This document shows positions 1 through 22,975 of a stretch of DNA of 64,000 nt, one piece after another. How positions within the stretch are numbered: the stretch's first letter is position 1; each line of letters opens with the position of its first letter. The DNA is from Ciona intestinalis (taxonomy: Eukaryota > Chordata > Ascidiacea > Phlebobranchia > Cionidae): assembly GCF_000224145.3 (NCBI RefSeq), contig NC_020166.2:7898050-7962049 (forward strand). Reading direction: 5' to 3'. The position numbers were made by a program, and so were the translations under genes. The notes below the pieces were generated by a model, which ran no database searches, was not told the origin of the DNA, and saw only the letters and a program-made list of their open reading frames with translations.

Positions 1-11143
<11,143 letters not shown>

Positions 11144-12305
11144 CGTAGGAGGGACAAAACTCATGTGCTATGACGTCAGTGGCTCTCGTTTGCTTTTTTT
11201 CACCCGAAAAAGGAGAGAGGAGAAAATACTCGCGGTCGGTTTCTATAGATATTTTTGTGCGCACTTTCGCTGACATACAATTATGCATTTGTATCTCAAA
11301 AAATGAGAGATTATGCCCATTCGAGATTACGGAGCGTTGCAATCAATGAATCGCTTTGATCGTACGCTTTATCTACGCACCTACAACTTGCCAAACATAT
11401 TAACACAGTGTGTAATACCTACAATATCGGCGACCTATTTTTTGAACGTCACTGTACAATACTTTTTCAATGGCCGCCACCGCATATTAAGTGTTCAGCC
11501 TTCGCAAGTCGTTCCCAAAATAGCACACAAGTCTTCTTAAATGCAATTTAACGTATCCATCATTGCGGTTGACAGCCTCATTATGATAAACACCTGATTT
11601 TGATCAATCTGCGATTTGACACGCCCATGCAAAGTCCAATACCGCAGCAGTGCCTTATCTTTGTTAACTATCTTGCCTTTATCCGCATTGTATCTAATAA
11701 CGTTCCAGTGTTGTTGTCTTTAACGTATGCAATTATAAGCTTAATACAGACGACCAGTTACAAGTTGTGAATTTATAATAGCTTTCTGAACGATTAAGCA
11801 GTATGTTATGCTGAAATACTATACAGAACATTACAGCATCTTATCACAAATCAACAAATCAAACGTGTTTTTGTTTGAACTATTGTTTTTAATAGACCCC
11901 ATTCAGTCCGTGGTTGTAGAATGTGACGTGTTCAGGTCTTAGGGCAAGTAAACACCCGTTGTTTCCCTGCCTAGATGTTCTATAGACATAAGAGCTATTG
12001 TGTCATTCCGCGCCGAACCAGGTGATTCCCCTTATTCTGGCCAGACATTTCACCAGGGATTTCTTTTGTATCAAAGCGAAAAAAGAAAGCGTCGGGAATA
12101 TTCTCGTGAATAACACCGGGTCTGTACCCCGAATAAAATACCCTGGTGCGAATTGGCCGTTTCACCATATATGACGTAACAAATTATATGATATAATAGG
12201 TGTAGTGGAAATTTTGCTAAATTTGCTTTTAATTATGCAACCAAGCATGGAAGAAGCAAGTGTAACCTCTTATACTGCTATGTATCTCCATTTATTTACC
12301 TTATA

Positions 12306-12478
12306 TATTAGGGTGGGGAGAAATGGAACATCTTTTCATTATATTTTCCCGCCCCATTCAGTAGTGAGCAAAGAAAATTTAGAATTATAAAACCGCATCC
12401 TCCCGAATCCCATGGATCGTTATTAACTGTTTAAAACACGATCAGGATATTATGTGCTAAAGGTGTACCATCTTATTT
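12306..12478. mobile_element. MITE, GGGTGGGG family
   Basis: The left end (TTAGGGTGGGGAGAAATGGA) and interior are preserved. The right end is cut short after AAAGGTGTACCATCTT. Confidence 0.75.
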
Positions 12479-12513
12479 CAAAGTACAATACATAAAATAA
12501 ATTAGGATGTCAG

Positions 12514-12814
12514 TCGCCGTCGCACAGTGGTTGGCGCGCCTGCCTCCAACCCGGAGGTTATACAGGTTTGAGGTCGACGCTGCTACCACTGTGGGCGTGT
12601 GTGTCCTTGAGCAAGTAACTTAACCAATTGCTGGAACCCAGTAGAGTTGTCTGAACTGTCGGCAATACGTTAAAAAAAAACAATAAAACAATCACAAATC
12701 GCCATAGTTGTATCTCGTAATGCCAAACAGTGCATGAAAAAGAACAACATGCAATATTTGTATTGTGGTATATAATAAGGACTGTCGTTTCCCCGTCACG
12801 CGAAGGTAAATAAA
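12514..12814 (+). mobile_element. Complete tRNA-headed composite SINE
   Basis: The head is tRNA-like, with an A-box-like block (CAGTGGTTGGCGCGCCTGCC) and a B-box-like block (AGGTTTGAGGTCGAC). Next come the family middle block (GTGTGTCCTTGAGCAAGTAA) and the tail (GACTGTCGTTTCCCCGTCAC, GCGAAGGTAAATAAAA). No ORF. Composition and order fit the Ciona composite SINE (Cics-1 in memory). Confidence 0.75.
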
Positions 12815-13111
12815 ATACATATAGATGTAATGAAATAGTAAATATTTAACTGAAATAAACAAATACTATAGGAGAAGAGTGTTTGGCGCATGGACTTAGT
12901 TTTCAACACATTGTTATTATATACGCAATATATAACATTGCACAAGCATCGTGTATATCTCGTAATAGTAATATCCCATCAATAAATTAATATTATGTAA
13001 ACGTTTCATTTGGTACATAGACGTCAGCCGTTTTAGGGGTTTACATAACAGTAAATCATATACTGAAAGTATTGCCATTTAATTAGCTGCAGGAATTTGT
13101 GCCTATATTTG

Positions 13112-13308
13112 CTATAATGTGGTGGGAGAAGACGGGACACCTTTTATGCTATTTTTTTTTTTTTTCATTTGGCAGCAAACAAAGAACATTTAAAGAATAA
13201 TAAAAACCGTATCTTTACGACTCCTAAGGTCCATTATTAATTGTTTAAAACACGATCAGGATATTTGGATATTGAGTGATAAAGGTGTCCCGTCTTCCCC
13301 CCAACTAT
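13112..13308. mobile_element. MITE, GGGTGGGG family
   Basis: Full-length copy with diverged left end (ATGTGGTGGGAGAAGACGGG) and a good right end (GGTGTCCCGTCTTCCCCCCA). A TA repeat follows. Confidence 0.8.
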
Positions 13309-13347
13309 ACGTGTATATATATATATATATACTCTTGAATTTCAGTG

Positions 13348-13395
13348 TAGTAGGGTGGTGGAGGACGGGACATCTTTATCACATATTATTTGAAC
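13348..13395. mobile_element. MITE fragment, left end only
   Basis: GTAGTAGGGTGGTGGAGGAC starts a copy that breaks off after about 50 bp, next to the full copy at 13112-13308. Confidence 0.55.
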
Positions 13396-13911
13396 GTGCG
13401 TTTGGTTTATATGTCAAATTGCTGTCAGAATATTAACTCCTGTGCAGTTCCCTATTTATTTATGTTTTTAGAAAAGATTTTCAATGTTTCATTTTGATCA
13501 TATAGTTTACTTGTTCTGGTATAAAAACGTCAAAATCACTCTTCCGTGCATTTTTTAATACTTTATTTAACGAATGAATTATTTCCTATATTTCAAATTT
13601 TAAGTGTTATGGTATAAACACCACTTTTTTATTTTTTTTTATTATTTTTCTAGTTGGTAAATATTTTTTTAACCCTATAACATTTTTTTTCGAATTGTTA
13701 ATTAATAAACGCACAGTTTGCTACAAAATAACAAAAACCTATCTAAATGTATAGAAAATAACAGCAATACGGTAACGTAAAAGAAGAAATAAAATTCAAT
13801 CAAGTAAACGTTCTACGATTTTAAAAACATAAAATATTAAAATATAATAAATGATTGATGGTTTATAGCACCGGTCTCACAGTGTGCAATTAAGAAATAC
13901 AAAGAATTCTT

Positions 13912-15284
13912 TTAATAGTTTCGATAAATTTTCATTATTTTTGTGATTTTTTGCCTGCATATAGGGCAAGTTCGGATTCCTTGCGAGCATTCTAAACAAG
14001 TACAAACATGGCCGCATTCGAGCAGAATGCAGTCCATAGGGTTATCAAGGCAAATTTTGCACCTCATTTCATCTTTTAGATTTTGTAGTTGACTTCTCTG
14101 TTGAGCGAGACTTTGTTCGCTGAGTTCTGGGACAGAAACTTCCTTTTGCTTTACATACATCATTTTCTTCGAACCAGGGACCTGTTGTTCGGTAAAATTG
14201 CCAGGAGTCTGCATTGGGAAGCTATCTGTCGGCGATGTACTTAGGTTAATTTGTGCGCATGCCATTTCAGGTTTTTCTTGATTGACATTAAAACTCTCCA
14301 CAACTTCCATAGCGTTTTCTTCCATTTGTTCCTGCTCTAATTGCTGTGTTGCAGTGACTAGCTCCATAATCGTACAATTAACATTCCCGGTTTCTTGTAG
14401 TAATCTCTCCACCACAAGCTGTACAAGTTCACGTTCGAACCCGAATCCTGAAACTGCAAGCACTAACTCGCTTTCCATTGCTTCTTCGAGTGTCGGACGC
14501 GTTATTTCTATATGCGATGCTGAATTTTGCGGGACTTCTGTCTGCTTTGAGGTAGCAGGCGCAGGGAGTTGTAGGTTGGATGTGGATGGTTTGGGAGTGG
14601 CTTGGTCATTAAGTAAAGGTCGGTTTAAGTTCGGAAATCGTCCGGCAACGTTCTGTACAAATTCGATTCCTTTTTCGCGAAGAAGAAAATCGCAACTGTT
14701 AAAAAACAATACATTAATAATAATAAAAAATAGCAATTCAATGTTGGTTGCAAATTCAACTTACTTAGGAAACCATTTCGCATGCTCAAACCAAGGCTCG
14801 TCGTTGGGTTCCCAGTTTTGTAGCCCACCATTGCAATAGAAGCATTTGGCTCGGTCTCTTTCTTTAAGATAGAAAAAGCCCGCTTTCGCTATTTCAACCG
14901 GTGTAGCTTTGGTAACACCTCTTGGCCAAGATATAAAGGTTCGAATTCTTTCCCGAAAGTTCTCCATATTTTTCGTATATGGGTGCTTGCAATCAAACGC
15001 CGTCACGCTGTAGTTAGAAACATACATAGTAAATTTCAGTTTTTAAAAATTGGTCCAACACAATAATTTCTATTGAGAATAAAGCTTACCTATTAGAAGC
15101 GCAACAGTTTCTGCCAGGTAGAATTTGTGTCTTGGCTTCCTTGTGTTGTCTGTTAAGGAAAAGCCACATTAAAAAACATCCCATAATATTCAGAACATAT
15201 ACAATGATTACGTCACAGTTCTAATACTTACGTTAATGATGGAGAAGCTAACCCAGTAATATCTTGTCTGTCTATTTCTGCCAT
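13912..15284 (-). CDS. Inhibitor-of-apoptosis protein: BIR, UBA and RING
   Basis: Cytosolic caspase-binding E3 ubiquitin ligase of the XIAP/cIAP/BIRC7 group. Exons 5'->3': 15284-15232, 15149-15090, 15007-14765, 14695-13912. Phases agree and give 379 residues. One BIR lies at about residues 53-130, with zinc ligands C93, C96, H113 and C120 in exact CX2CX16HX6C spacing. W110 and the acidic stretch before it are the features of a type II BIR that binds IBM tetrapeptides. A UBA-like helical segment spans about 194-239 (FGFERELVQLVVERLL). A C-terminal RING spans about 331-370 (CKICLDNPMDCILLECGH, then C-x3-C-x2-C-x6-CPIC). The start is the first ATG of an exon that fits in frame. Vertebrate XIAP and cIAPs have three BIRs and BIRC7 has one, so domain layout is closest to BIRC7 plus a UBA. 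No one-to-one orthology is claimed. Confidence 0.93.
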
Positions 15285-16384
15285 ACTAAATCGTTGTTAG
15301 AAAGCCGTTTACTGTACAAACTCTGCTTGGCAGAAACTGTTTTGCTCTAATATCGTTTTCGTACTTCTTAAACCGTGTTTTTGAATTGCAAACGAGATCA
15401 CTACGTTGGATTTATATGTACCAAACCAACACAGAAAAAGTAATTTTCGGGGATTCCCCCTTTTACTCTCCCCGGTTTTGCGTCACAGTCTGGTGACTAA
15501 CACTACAGTACTGTATTTATTTATAAAAAATTAAATATTGCGACAGTTCTATAGACATAGGCTACCCACTCAAATAATTTCTGTAATGTTCGAACGTCGC
15601 GCAATCATTTGTTTATACTATTGCCTACAAACGCAGAAACATTAGTTTTAGATTGCATAATTTATAGCCTACAAAAGATATGTATTTGTGTTTTATTGTA
15701 ATGATAGTCTGCCACATATGTTCTTTAACACGATTCAGCATGCAATGCAAGTGCATTTCATTGTACTCATTTACTGTGATATTTATTAAAAAGGTGCACG
15801 GTTAATTGTACTGTTACGTAACATGACGTTTTTATGCGTCAGCGTATCCGGTTTCGAAATACGTCAATTCGCAAGACACAAATAACCCAACCATTAACCG
15901 TTGCACAATATTATAACATGATTGCACTATACCGCACAACATTTACTACCTTATTATACCGCCGAATGTAAACTGGTGAATGTAATGGAAAATCCCGGTG
16001 TCGCAAAATTCTAGTTCCCTTAGGAACTTGTTCCCCACCGGCTATTTATAAATTATTTTATAAGGAAACTAGAACTCTGGTTTCGACTAAAAAAAAAACA
16101 GTTGTTAAAAGTTACAACAGTATAAATTCCCAAGAAAAAAACACAAATGGGGAATTCAGTGTCTCACGCGTGGTGGTATTAGTGTTTACTTGCCGCATAG
16201 TGAATTGATTTAGAAATTTACGTCAACTGTAAACAATTGATGAAAAAGTAAACCTCCTCGATTCTCGATCAATATTGTATTAACCGCCATAACAAAAGCT
16301 ACTTTTTAATTGGTGTACACATTTAAAACTCAACCATTTTGAACTGATGAATTATGTTGGAATAATTGGTTTTAAACTTAAAAT

Positions 16385-16564
16385 ATAGTAGGGTGGGGAA
16401 GGTAGTTTTATCTCGTCACATTTGATAGTAAACAAAGAAAATTAAAATAATTATAAAACCGTATCCTCACGACTTCCATGGACCGTTGTTAATTGTTTAA
16501 AACACGATCAGGATATTTGAATATTATGTGGTAAAGGTATCCCATCTTCCCCCACCCTACTATA
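16385..16564. mobile_element. MITE, GGGTGGGG family
   Basis: Well-preserved copy whose ends (TATAGTAGGGTGGGGAAGG and TTCCCCCACCCTACTATA) show the terminal inverted repeat most clearly. Confidence 0.85.
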
Positions 16565-16876
16565 TATTATTGTTGTTTTACTAGCGGGCTGTTCAGCACG
16601 ATGTCTCTTATTAAATACCTTGAATATATTGCCTGTCAAAAGAAGCCTTGAGTCTGTCTTAATAGATTATCCAGTTTTATTACATTCTGGTATTAATAAA
16701 TAAGTGTTTAAAATATTCGATTTTCTTAGAAGTAGATAATCATAAAAGACAATATAATGCTTCCGCTTAACCTGAAGTGTACTTAAAAACAGTATATGGA
16801 TTAGGCCGACCAAGAATGTAATAAGAAATTAAACTTAAAATCACTGGAGTTTTTGGTACAAACGTAAAGTCATTGA

Positions 16877-17099
16877 GTATTAAACATAAGGGTGGGGAAA
16901 GATGTATTAAACATAAGGGTGGGGAAAGATAAAACTGCATTTCATTCTATTTTCTCGTCTAATTTGGTAGAAAAAAACATTCAAAGAATTATAAAATCGT
17001 ATTTTAATGACTTCTATAGGCCATTGTTAATTGTTCAAAACAGAATCAGGATATTTGGATATTATGTGCTAAATGTGTCGTCTTCACCAACCCTACTAC
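16877..17099. mobile_element. MITE with duplicated left end
   Basis: The 27-bp segment beginning GTATTAAACATAAGGGTGGG is present twice in tandem (16877-16903 and 16904-16930) before a normal interior and a right end ACCAACCCTACTACA. Confidence 0.8.
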
Positions 17100-17964
17100 A
17101 TGCTAATGTAATTCAATCCACAACCACTAGGCAAGATGTAACCCCTGATTTTGCTTTGCTGTGGTACAGTCGCCGTGGGAATCAATAATAACGCCCTTAA
17201 AATTCTGCGTTCTGTGTAAGTAGGTACGAGCCTGTACAAAGACCGGGCAATCTGCAAATTGCTCGAAAGCCGATGCAGTCGGTCAGCATTAGCGTGTTGG
17301 TTCGTCTCGTCAACTGGGGGAATTGGGCCGCGTTGGAGAAAATGAACAGATTGTGTAGGAATGCTCAGCGCTCCTGTGCGCAATGAAAGAGAAAGGAAAG
17401 AGCAGCAGTATGTGAAAACAATATCAGGCAGAGGTGTTTCTGATCGATAGCAAATCGATAGAAAAGAAAGACTGTTTAAGTAGCAACTACTACGGCCAGC
17501 ACGCACGAACGCTTAATTTTCTAATGGCTTTTTGACATAACATAGCCTAAACATCAAGCAAATCGAATAAAACAACTGTGTAGCAAATATCAGTAACATG
17601 CTTGCTGCTGTTAACAGCTCAGCCAAACGGGCTCTGAACAAACTGTTTCTGAAAATTTCAAAATCAAAACATCGCTTTTTTAAAGATAAAAACAAACAGT
17701 AAATGTGCCTGGATTAAATAGTGGTAAAATAAACAATTAACTAACAGTAAAAGCAAATTGCAATGAGCGTAACACTGTTTATTCGGTGAAAGAGACAAGT
17801 CAGTGGAACTTGATCAGCAAAATGAATCTAAATATAAAAACTCTAAAAAGCACATTAGAATTGGTGCCAGTGTGCTTGGGCAGAATCGTGATATACAGTC
17901 TGTTTTAACTAATTTTAGTAAAAACATCACTTACACATTGCAATAAAACAGAGTACTACCAAAT

Positions 17965-20900
17965 TTAACAAGATTCGAGTGTAAGGAAAATAACTAACAT
18001 GAATACAAAACAAGTAATATAAAACAATGAATAAGGAGCTGCAGCGGCATCGTTTCCAGCTTGAGTCGCATCGTCATGCATCTGAATGGTCTTATGTGAC
18101 GTATGCCTTACTCTAATAGTTGTAAGTGGGGATATGCCCTTCTGCGTTGGGTATGATGTCGGCATGTTTTGTGGGAGAATGCCTGACCCAATAGCAGGGT
18201 CCGTGGGTACAAAACTAGGAACATCATAACAAATATCATTTGCCATTGATTCATTCTGCAAGTCAAAACCTGGCAGATATATTATGAAATCAATACAATG
18301 AACTAAAGATATATCTACTAAAACCTATTAATTACTTAAGCATAACGAAAACTTTGTCATGAGTGAATTATTCAAAAATTTCTTATATAATTTTCAATAA
18401 GTAAAGATTATTTTCATTTGTTATAAACCGTGACTAAGTTAAAGTTTTTAAAACTTCTTTTACCTTAGGTATGGTCACAAAGAAATCACGATGAGATGCA
18501 AACACAAACAGAATTTGTTTTAAAACTTAGGGTTACTTACTTTATGCCCATCCCTCTTTGGGATATTTAAATATAAGTAAGCAGTGCCATGGTGGAATTA
18601 AAAGATTTATATATTTCATTATTGTCTTTAGCCATATTTCTAAAAAAGTAATAATGTCACTAATCACATTAAAATATATGAATGAATCCACGAATTTGAG
18701 GATTAGTTTTAATGATATGAATCGCGTAAGATTGCGACTATTCATAAAAATCAGATATTTTTTATTACCTTAGTGCAGGTGCAATTTAACAAGGGGTTTT
18801 GCCCAATAAACCAAAGCTTCTAATATAATTATGTATATATATTTATATATACATAGTATTAATCAATATAATTCAAAATAATATAGAAAATTGATGTAAT
18901 CAAATGAGGCAGTTAAAAAAACAAACCATGGCAGATAAACGCTGGTTGGCCACCACGGAGCTTTGTGAAGCTGAAAATACGAAATACCGGACAAGATGCT
19001 TCAACATTTAAACAAAGTGATTTGCAGGGCCGGACTCGCTTCTTTCTACAGTTGTGGTCAAGCCTGTGGACTTGATGGTTTTGCGAGCAAATCCATGATT
19101 TGTATCCAACCTACACACCAACAATGATTTATTTATGAGCGCTTGAATTAACCAAGAAAAAAGAGTGCAATAAATTCAGCAGCTTATATTATTAATATCA
19201 ATTGCATAAATAATGCATAGAAACGCATGAAGTGCACTGAGCTGAAATATAAATGCTTTTCTGTTTAGGGTAAAGAAAATGAGGATTTACAAGATAATAT
19301 GGTGTGTTGAAATAAACTAAACTACACGATCAACATTATAAATTAAACATGACTGAAAAAAATGGTCTGATATACGCAACAGCACTACATGAAGAAAACA
19401 GTCAAGTTTAAAGCTACATCTTATATTTCAAATGAAATAATGTGCTCAAAATGTGAGTACTAGGCAAGTCAACATTTGTGTAACTTGTATACATCAGTTT
19501 GACTTTGTTTGACACATCATCCATGGAATAAATTTTTAAACTAAAACTAAGCAGAATATGGTAAGGTATTCAACAATTAAATTCTAGACACCTTGCCGAA
19601 ATTGCTCGAACAGAAATTACTTCTAAACCACATTGGAAATTTATTTTTAAATTAAACATATTTATTTGCTTGAAATGGTAAGCTGTAACAATATTAAACA
19701 ATGTCTAGAAAGTTAACAAAAATGAGCTACAGTAGACAAGAATTTGTCAAAGTGATAAAACATGATGTACTTTGCATTTTAATACTCCAACAGAAAAATC
19801 AATAAGTTCCTAAAGGAATAGACTGTATTGCTAGACACCATTTTAGTTTGCCGTTTTCTTTTACATTTTATGGTCAGTCATGTAATAAAAAAATGATTAA
19901 ATTTTTATCTCTATCATGCATTATGTTAGAAATGTGTATTTGCTGGATCATTTTTGGAGAATACACAACTAAACAATTAAACAAGATGACACACCACTAG
20001 GCTAAACCTCATTAAAATTTTAATTAGGATGACTAAGTTATTTCGCATTGTCATATTGTTTATCTGATCCCAAGAGCTTTGGATGTTTTGTAATTTAAAA
20101 CTTTTCTACAAAGTAATTATATTTTTTAAAAGCACGCCTGTAGTACAGTACAGTGCAATCTAACAATTTTTGCATTTTTTTCTAGCTTTTATTGAAATTT
20201 TCTTCTCCTTAAAAATACTTTTTGTCCGTTATACCATATTTTGCCAAAAATAATATATATATATATATATAAATTTAGTGTACAAACTGATGACATTTAA
20301 TACAAACTAATGACATTAAATTACCATAAAACTTACCAAGCACTGAGTTTTAAAGGAAGGCCATATAGAGTAGTTATCGGGAGTCGCATACTTTTCCATA
20401 GTTGCTGCAAATACCAAATAATTCCGTTTAGCTAATTGGTCGTGTTCTTTTATCCTATTAAGTTCGTTCAAACACTTTGAATGTTCGCAATTCTCTATTG
20501 ATGATGAACTGGTACAGTTCGGGTAAGGCATAGTAGACGTAGAACCGACATTTAATTCCATGGATAGTAAAGAGAACAATGGAAGATCATCACAGAATAA
20601 ATCAAGACCAAGAGAAGTTAATTTGTATGTTCCGCACTTGGCTGAATTTCTTAACCTGTTGTTGGTATAAGAATCAGAAGAAACAATCTTGATATTTGGA
20701 CTATGATTTTGCGAAGTTCTATCACTGGTAACCTGATTTTTGTTGTACTTGTACATGCAGGTACCTTGCTTTGCACAGTTTATAAGTTGCTGGCATACGT
20801 AATCACAGTGAGGGCATGTGAGAGATGAAGTAGTACCACTGTTTTCCTTTGCAGTGGTTTGATTGTTTGAGTAGAACACACTGCTACTACAGTTTGCTTT

Positions 20901-21473
20901 GAAACTTGGACACTTAAGAGTCTCCTTTTTAACTGCCATAGTGTGCAGTGGAAATGTAAAAATTAAAACCATTAACAATGTAGTCCTTAACCAATTGGTA
21001 AAGTTGGACTTCAGCAAGATGCTGTAGTAAGCAAATGTAAACAGTGAATTCAGATTAAGGGCTGCAATCCAGCTGCTTTTGCGCCTGGTTGGAGGGTAGG
21101 CATAGAACGGTGTTGGAGCCGAACATACCAGAGGAAGGTCACAGCTTCTGTTTTGTGGAGAAATCTCAGCACATCTGTACAGTCTGCAGCAGCAGCTTGA
21201 AGGTTTCAGTTTTGTTTGCTTCAAGCTATCTGCTTGAACACAAAACATGCATTTTGATCGTGTTACATTAGATTGTCTTACATGATCTTTGCATGTGCAG
21301 CAAATTCTCCCTGCTGAGGAGCAATCTCTGTTTTCATAATCAAGATTTTGTTGCCTATTAAGTTTACCAGTATGGTTCAAACAGCAATCATATCTTTGAG
21401 CAGGTGGTTTCACAATATGGGTACTGTCATCTTGACTACATGATATTTCTAGTGCCGAAGCTGACATGGACAT
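17965..21473 (-). CDS. nalf: NALCN channel auxiliary factor (NALF/FAM155 family)
   Basis: Members of this family (vertebrate NALF1/NALF2, C. elegans NLF-1) assist folding, ER exit and surface delivery of the NALCN sodium-leak channel. Exons 5'->3': 21473-20337, 19110-18927, 18269-17965. Phases agree and give 541 residues. The N-terminal 160 residues are Cys-rich and unlike the family. A hydrophobic segment at about 161-179 (NWLRTTLLMVLIFTFPLHT) corresponds to the first membrane segment of NALF1. The extracellular Cys-rich core spans about 286-458 and contains LDLFCDDLPLFSLLS, CLNELNRIKEHDQLAKRNY, GYKSWICSQ, then C-x3-C-x3-C-P and GQPAFICHG. The last 24 residues are strongly hydrophobic, as in NALF1. 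The start at 21473 is the first ATG of the open exon; an internal start nearer residue 169 is possible. Identification rests on remembered NALF1 sequence and conserved Cys spacing. Confidence 0.85.
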
Positions 21474-22975
21474 CGTGACACATGGCTTCTATTTATATCA
21501 CATTTAGTTGAGACTACTTTTTTCCATTATATATATTATAAAATTCAATGCTGCTATAACCTGCAAGTTAAAAGATGGAGGGTAAGTGACTTTTTACACC
21601 TCCAATGACGAATGACCATTGATAAACATTCGAATTGACAAATAAACGAGTTATGCTGTTTCGTTTTAAAAAATATAAACAACTTTTCGACTACCGCGTA
21701 TCTGCTGTTATAGGTTGCGAGTTAAAAAAAATATAAGCCACTGGCCCAACCGCGTAATCGAGTATCTGCTGTTATAGGTTGAGAGCTCGAAAAACTTTCC
21801 TATTTCCAAATCAATTTCTCATACTAACACACGACCACAACAACTTGTAAACGAACAATCACGACTTACGAATATAATAATACCTTATACTACACATTGA
21901 TAATTACATGGATTATATTTACCTTCATTAATAGAACGTTAAGACTGCTACACCTCATACAAAGCTTGATTTCGTTTTCGCGAAGAAATAATTGAAAATG
22001 AAGTATTGCTTAACAGCGGCGTAAGTGGCAGGTTTCGAAATAGAAATAAGATGTATATACCATTTTAACGCATTTTTGCTTTTCTTAAATCTTAAAGAAA
22101 ATAAAATATTTTAAACTGTTAAAAACTACGCACTAATTTCAAAGATACTGTAGTTAAAAATGCGGATTAAAGTTGTACATGTTCTATCCACGTTCGAAAG
22201 TAACACTGGGATGCGAAATTTCAAAAGTCAAATTAATACAAAAAATTTGTTAACTGGGACCATTCCGTTTTCACTTTTTGAGTAACCGCCTGGTTCTCTG
22301 ACCTGCCCAAGGTGTCGTGGTAATGGGTGAACTCTGGGCCTCAACGTAAGTTCCCATAGCTTTGCACGCTGTTGTCGCTCACCCACATGTAACAACATCG
22401 GATTAAACAAATGGCCAATACCAACTATAGGCAAAATCACCTTGGTTCTTCCAGAATTATTGTACTGCACTTTACCCCGCAATCGGCACAGTTTTCGAAA
22501 AGACATATTATGATGATTTGGTAATCTCGCCAAACATAAACTGCTTTTTAAACAAACATTCTTGGAGGAAGCAATAATAACTAAAACACTTCAAACAGCC
22601 GACAAAAAAAATACTGTTCACCGAACTGAAGGATAAATTATATTTTAAGTTTGCAATATTGAACCAGAGTATACCAAACAAGTTTAGCATACTCTGATTG
22701 AACTATACATAGACGCGAACACGAATTAACGTGTACAAAAACTTTGGAACATATATTTTGGATGAAAATTATCCTTGCAGGTTTCTTGCTTATATTAATA
22801 ACAGAACACAGTAAATCTATCTTTTTAAACTTTGCAATTGATTTGTGAACTTTGGGATTTTAAATAAATTCAGTACAGATCGTGCAAATACTGCCCAGTA
22901 AATGTAAATGTAGATTTTCATCCCTGAACATATGAGGAACAAACAGGTATTATAAATAATATTTGCGGCAAGGTT
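21474..22975. other. Intergenic region between nalf and sucla2
   Basis: The 1.5-kb interval contains the presumed nalf promoter. A short repeat tgctgttataggttg occurs twice (about 21702 and 21768). One unidentified antisense ORF (22228-22533) lies in locally GC-richer DNA. Confidence 0.7.
22228..22533 (-). CDS. Hypothetical small ORF, unidentified
   Basis: I do not recognise this 101-residue frame. It starts ATG GCG AGA with a second Met nine codons in. The first 40 residues are basic, as in a mitochondrial leader. It is richer in Gly, Pro, Leu and Arg than random AT-rich frames here, and its DNA is GC-richer than the flanks. It lies on the same strand as both neighbours, between the 3' end of sucla2 and the 5' end of nalf. 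A possible donor (AAAAAGTGAAAA) near its 3' end means the C-terminus could be spliced elsewhere. It could equally be chance or part of an untranslated leader. Confidence 0.25.
   Translation of the reverse strand: MARLPNHHNMSFRKLCRLRGKVQYNNSGRTKVILPIVGIGHLFNPMLLHVGERQQRAKLWELTLRPRVHPLPRHLGQVREPGGYSKSENGMVPVNKFFVLI

Larger units (their letters stand above)
11144..13911. other. Convergent intergenic region, grhl / IAP
   Basis: This 2.8-kb tail-to-tail interval contains the presumed 3' UTRs of both neighbours. It also holds three MITE copies or fragments, one complete SINE and a TA microsatellite near 13313-13331. I see no additional gene. Confidence 0.75.
15285..17964. other. Intergenic region upstream of the IAP gene
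   Basis: This 2.7-kb interval contains the IAP promoter side and two MITEs (16385-16564, 16877-17099). A relatively GC-richer stretch at about 17105-17520 carries only an unsupported antisense open frame. No gene is supported. Confidence 0.7.

Noticed and set aside
14282-14839. 185-residue sense frame across the IAP gene
   Set aside because: It overlaps the BIR/UBA exons in the opposite strand and crosses a well-supported intron.
17096-17506. 136-residue antisense open frame
   Set aside because: No recognisable motif, it runs into the terminal repeat of a MITE, and no splice context supports it.
18542-18660. Possible extra nalf exon with a GTAAGT donor after GGGCATAAA
   Set aside because: Each frame compatible with the flanking phases meets a stop or lacks an acceptor. 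Joining 18927 directly to 18269 keeps phase and gives the family's spacing up to the conserved Cys.
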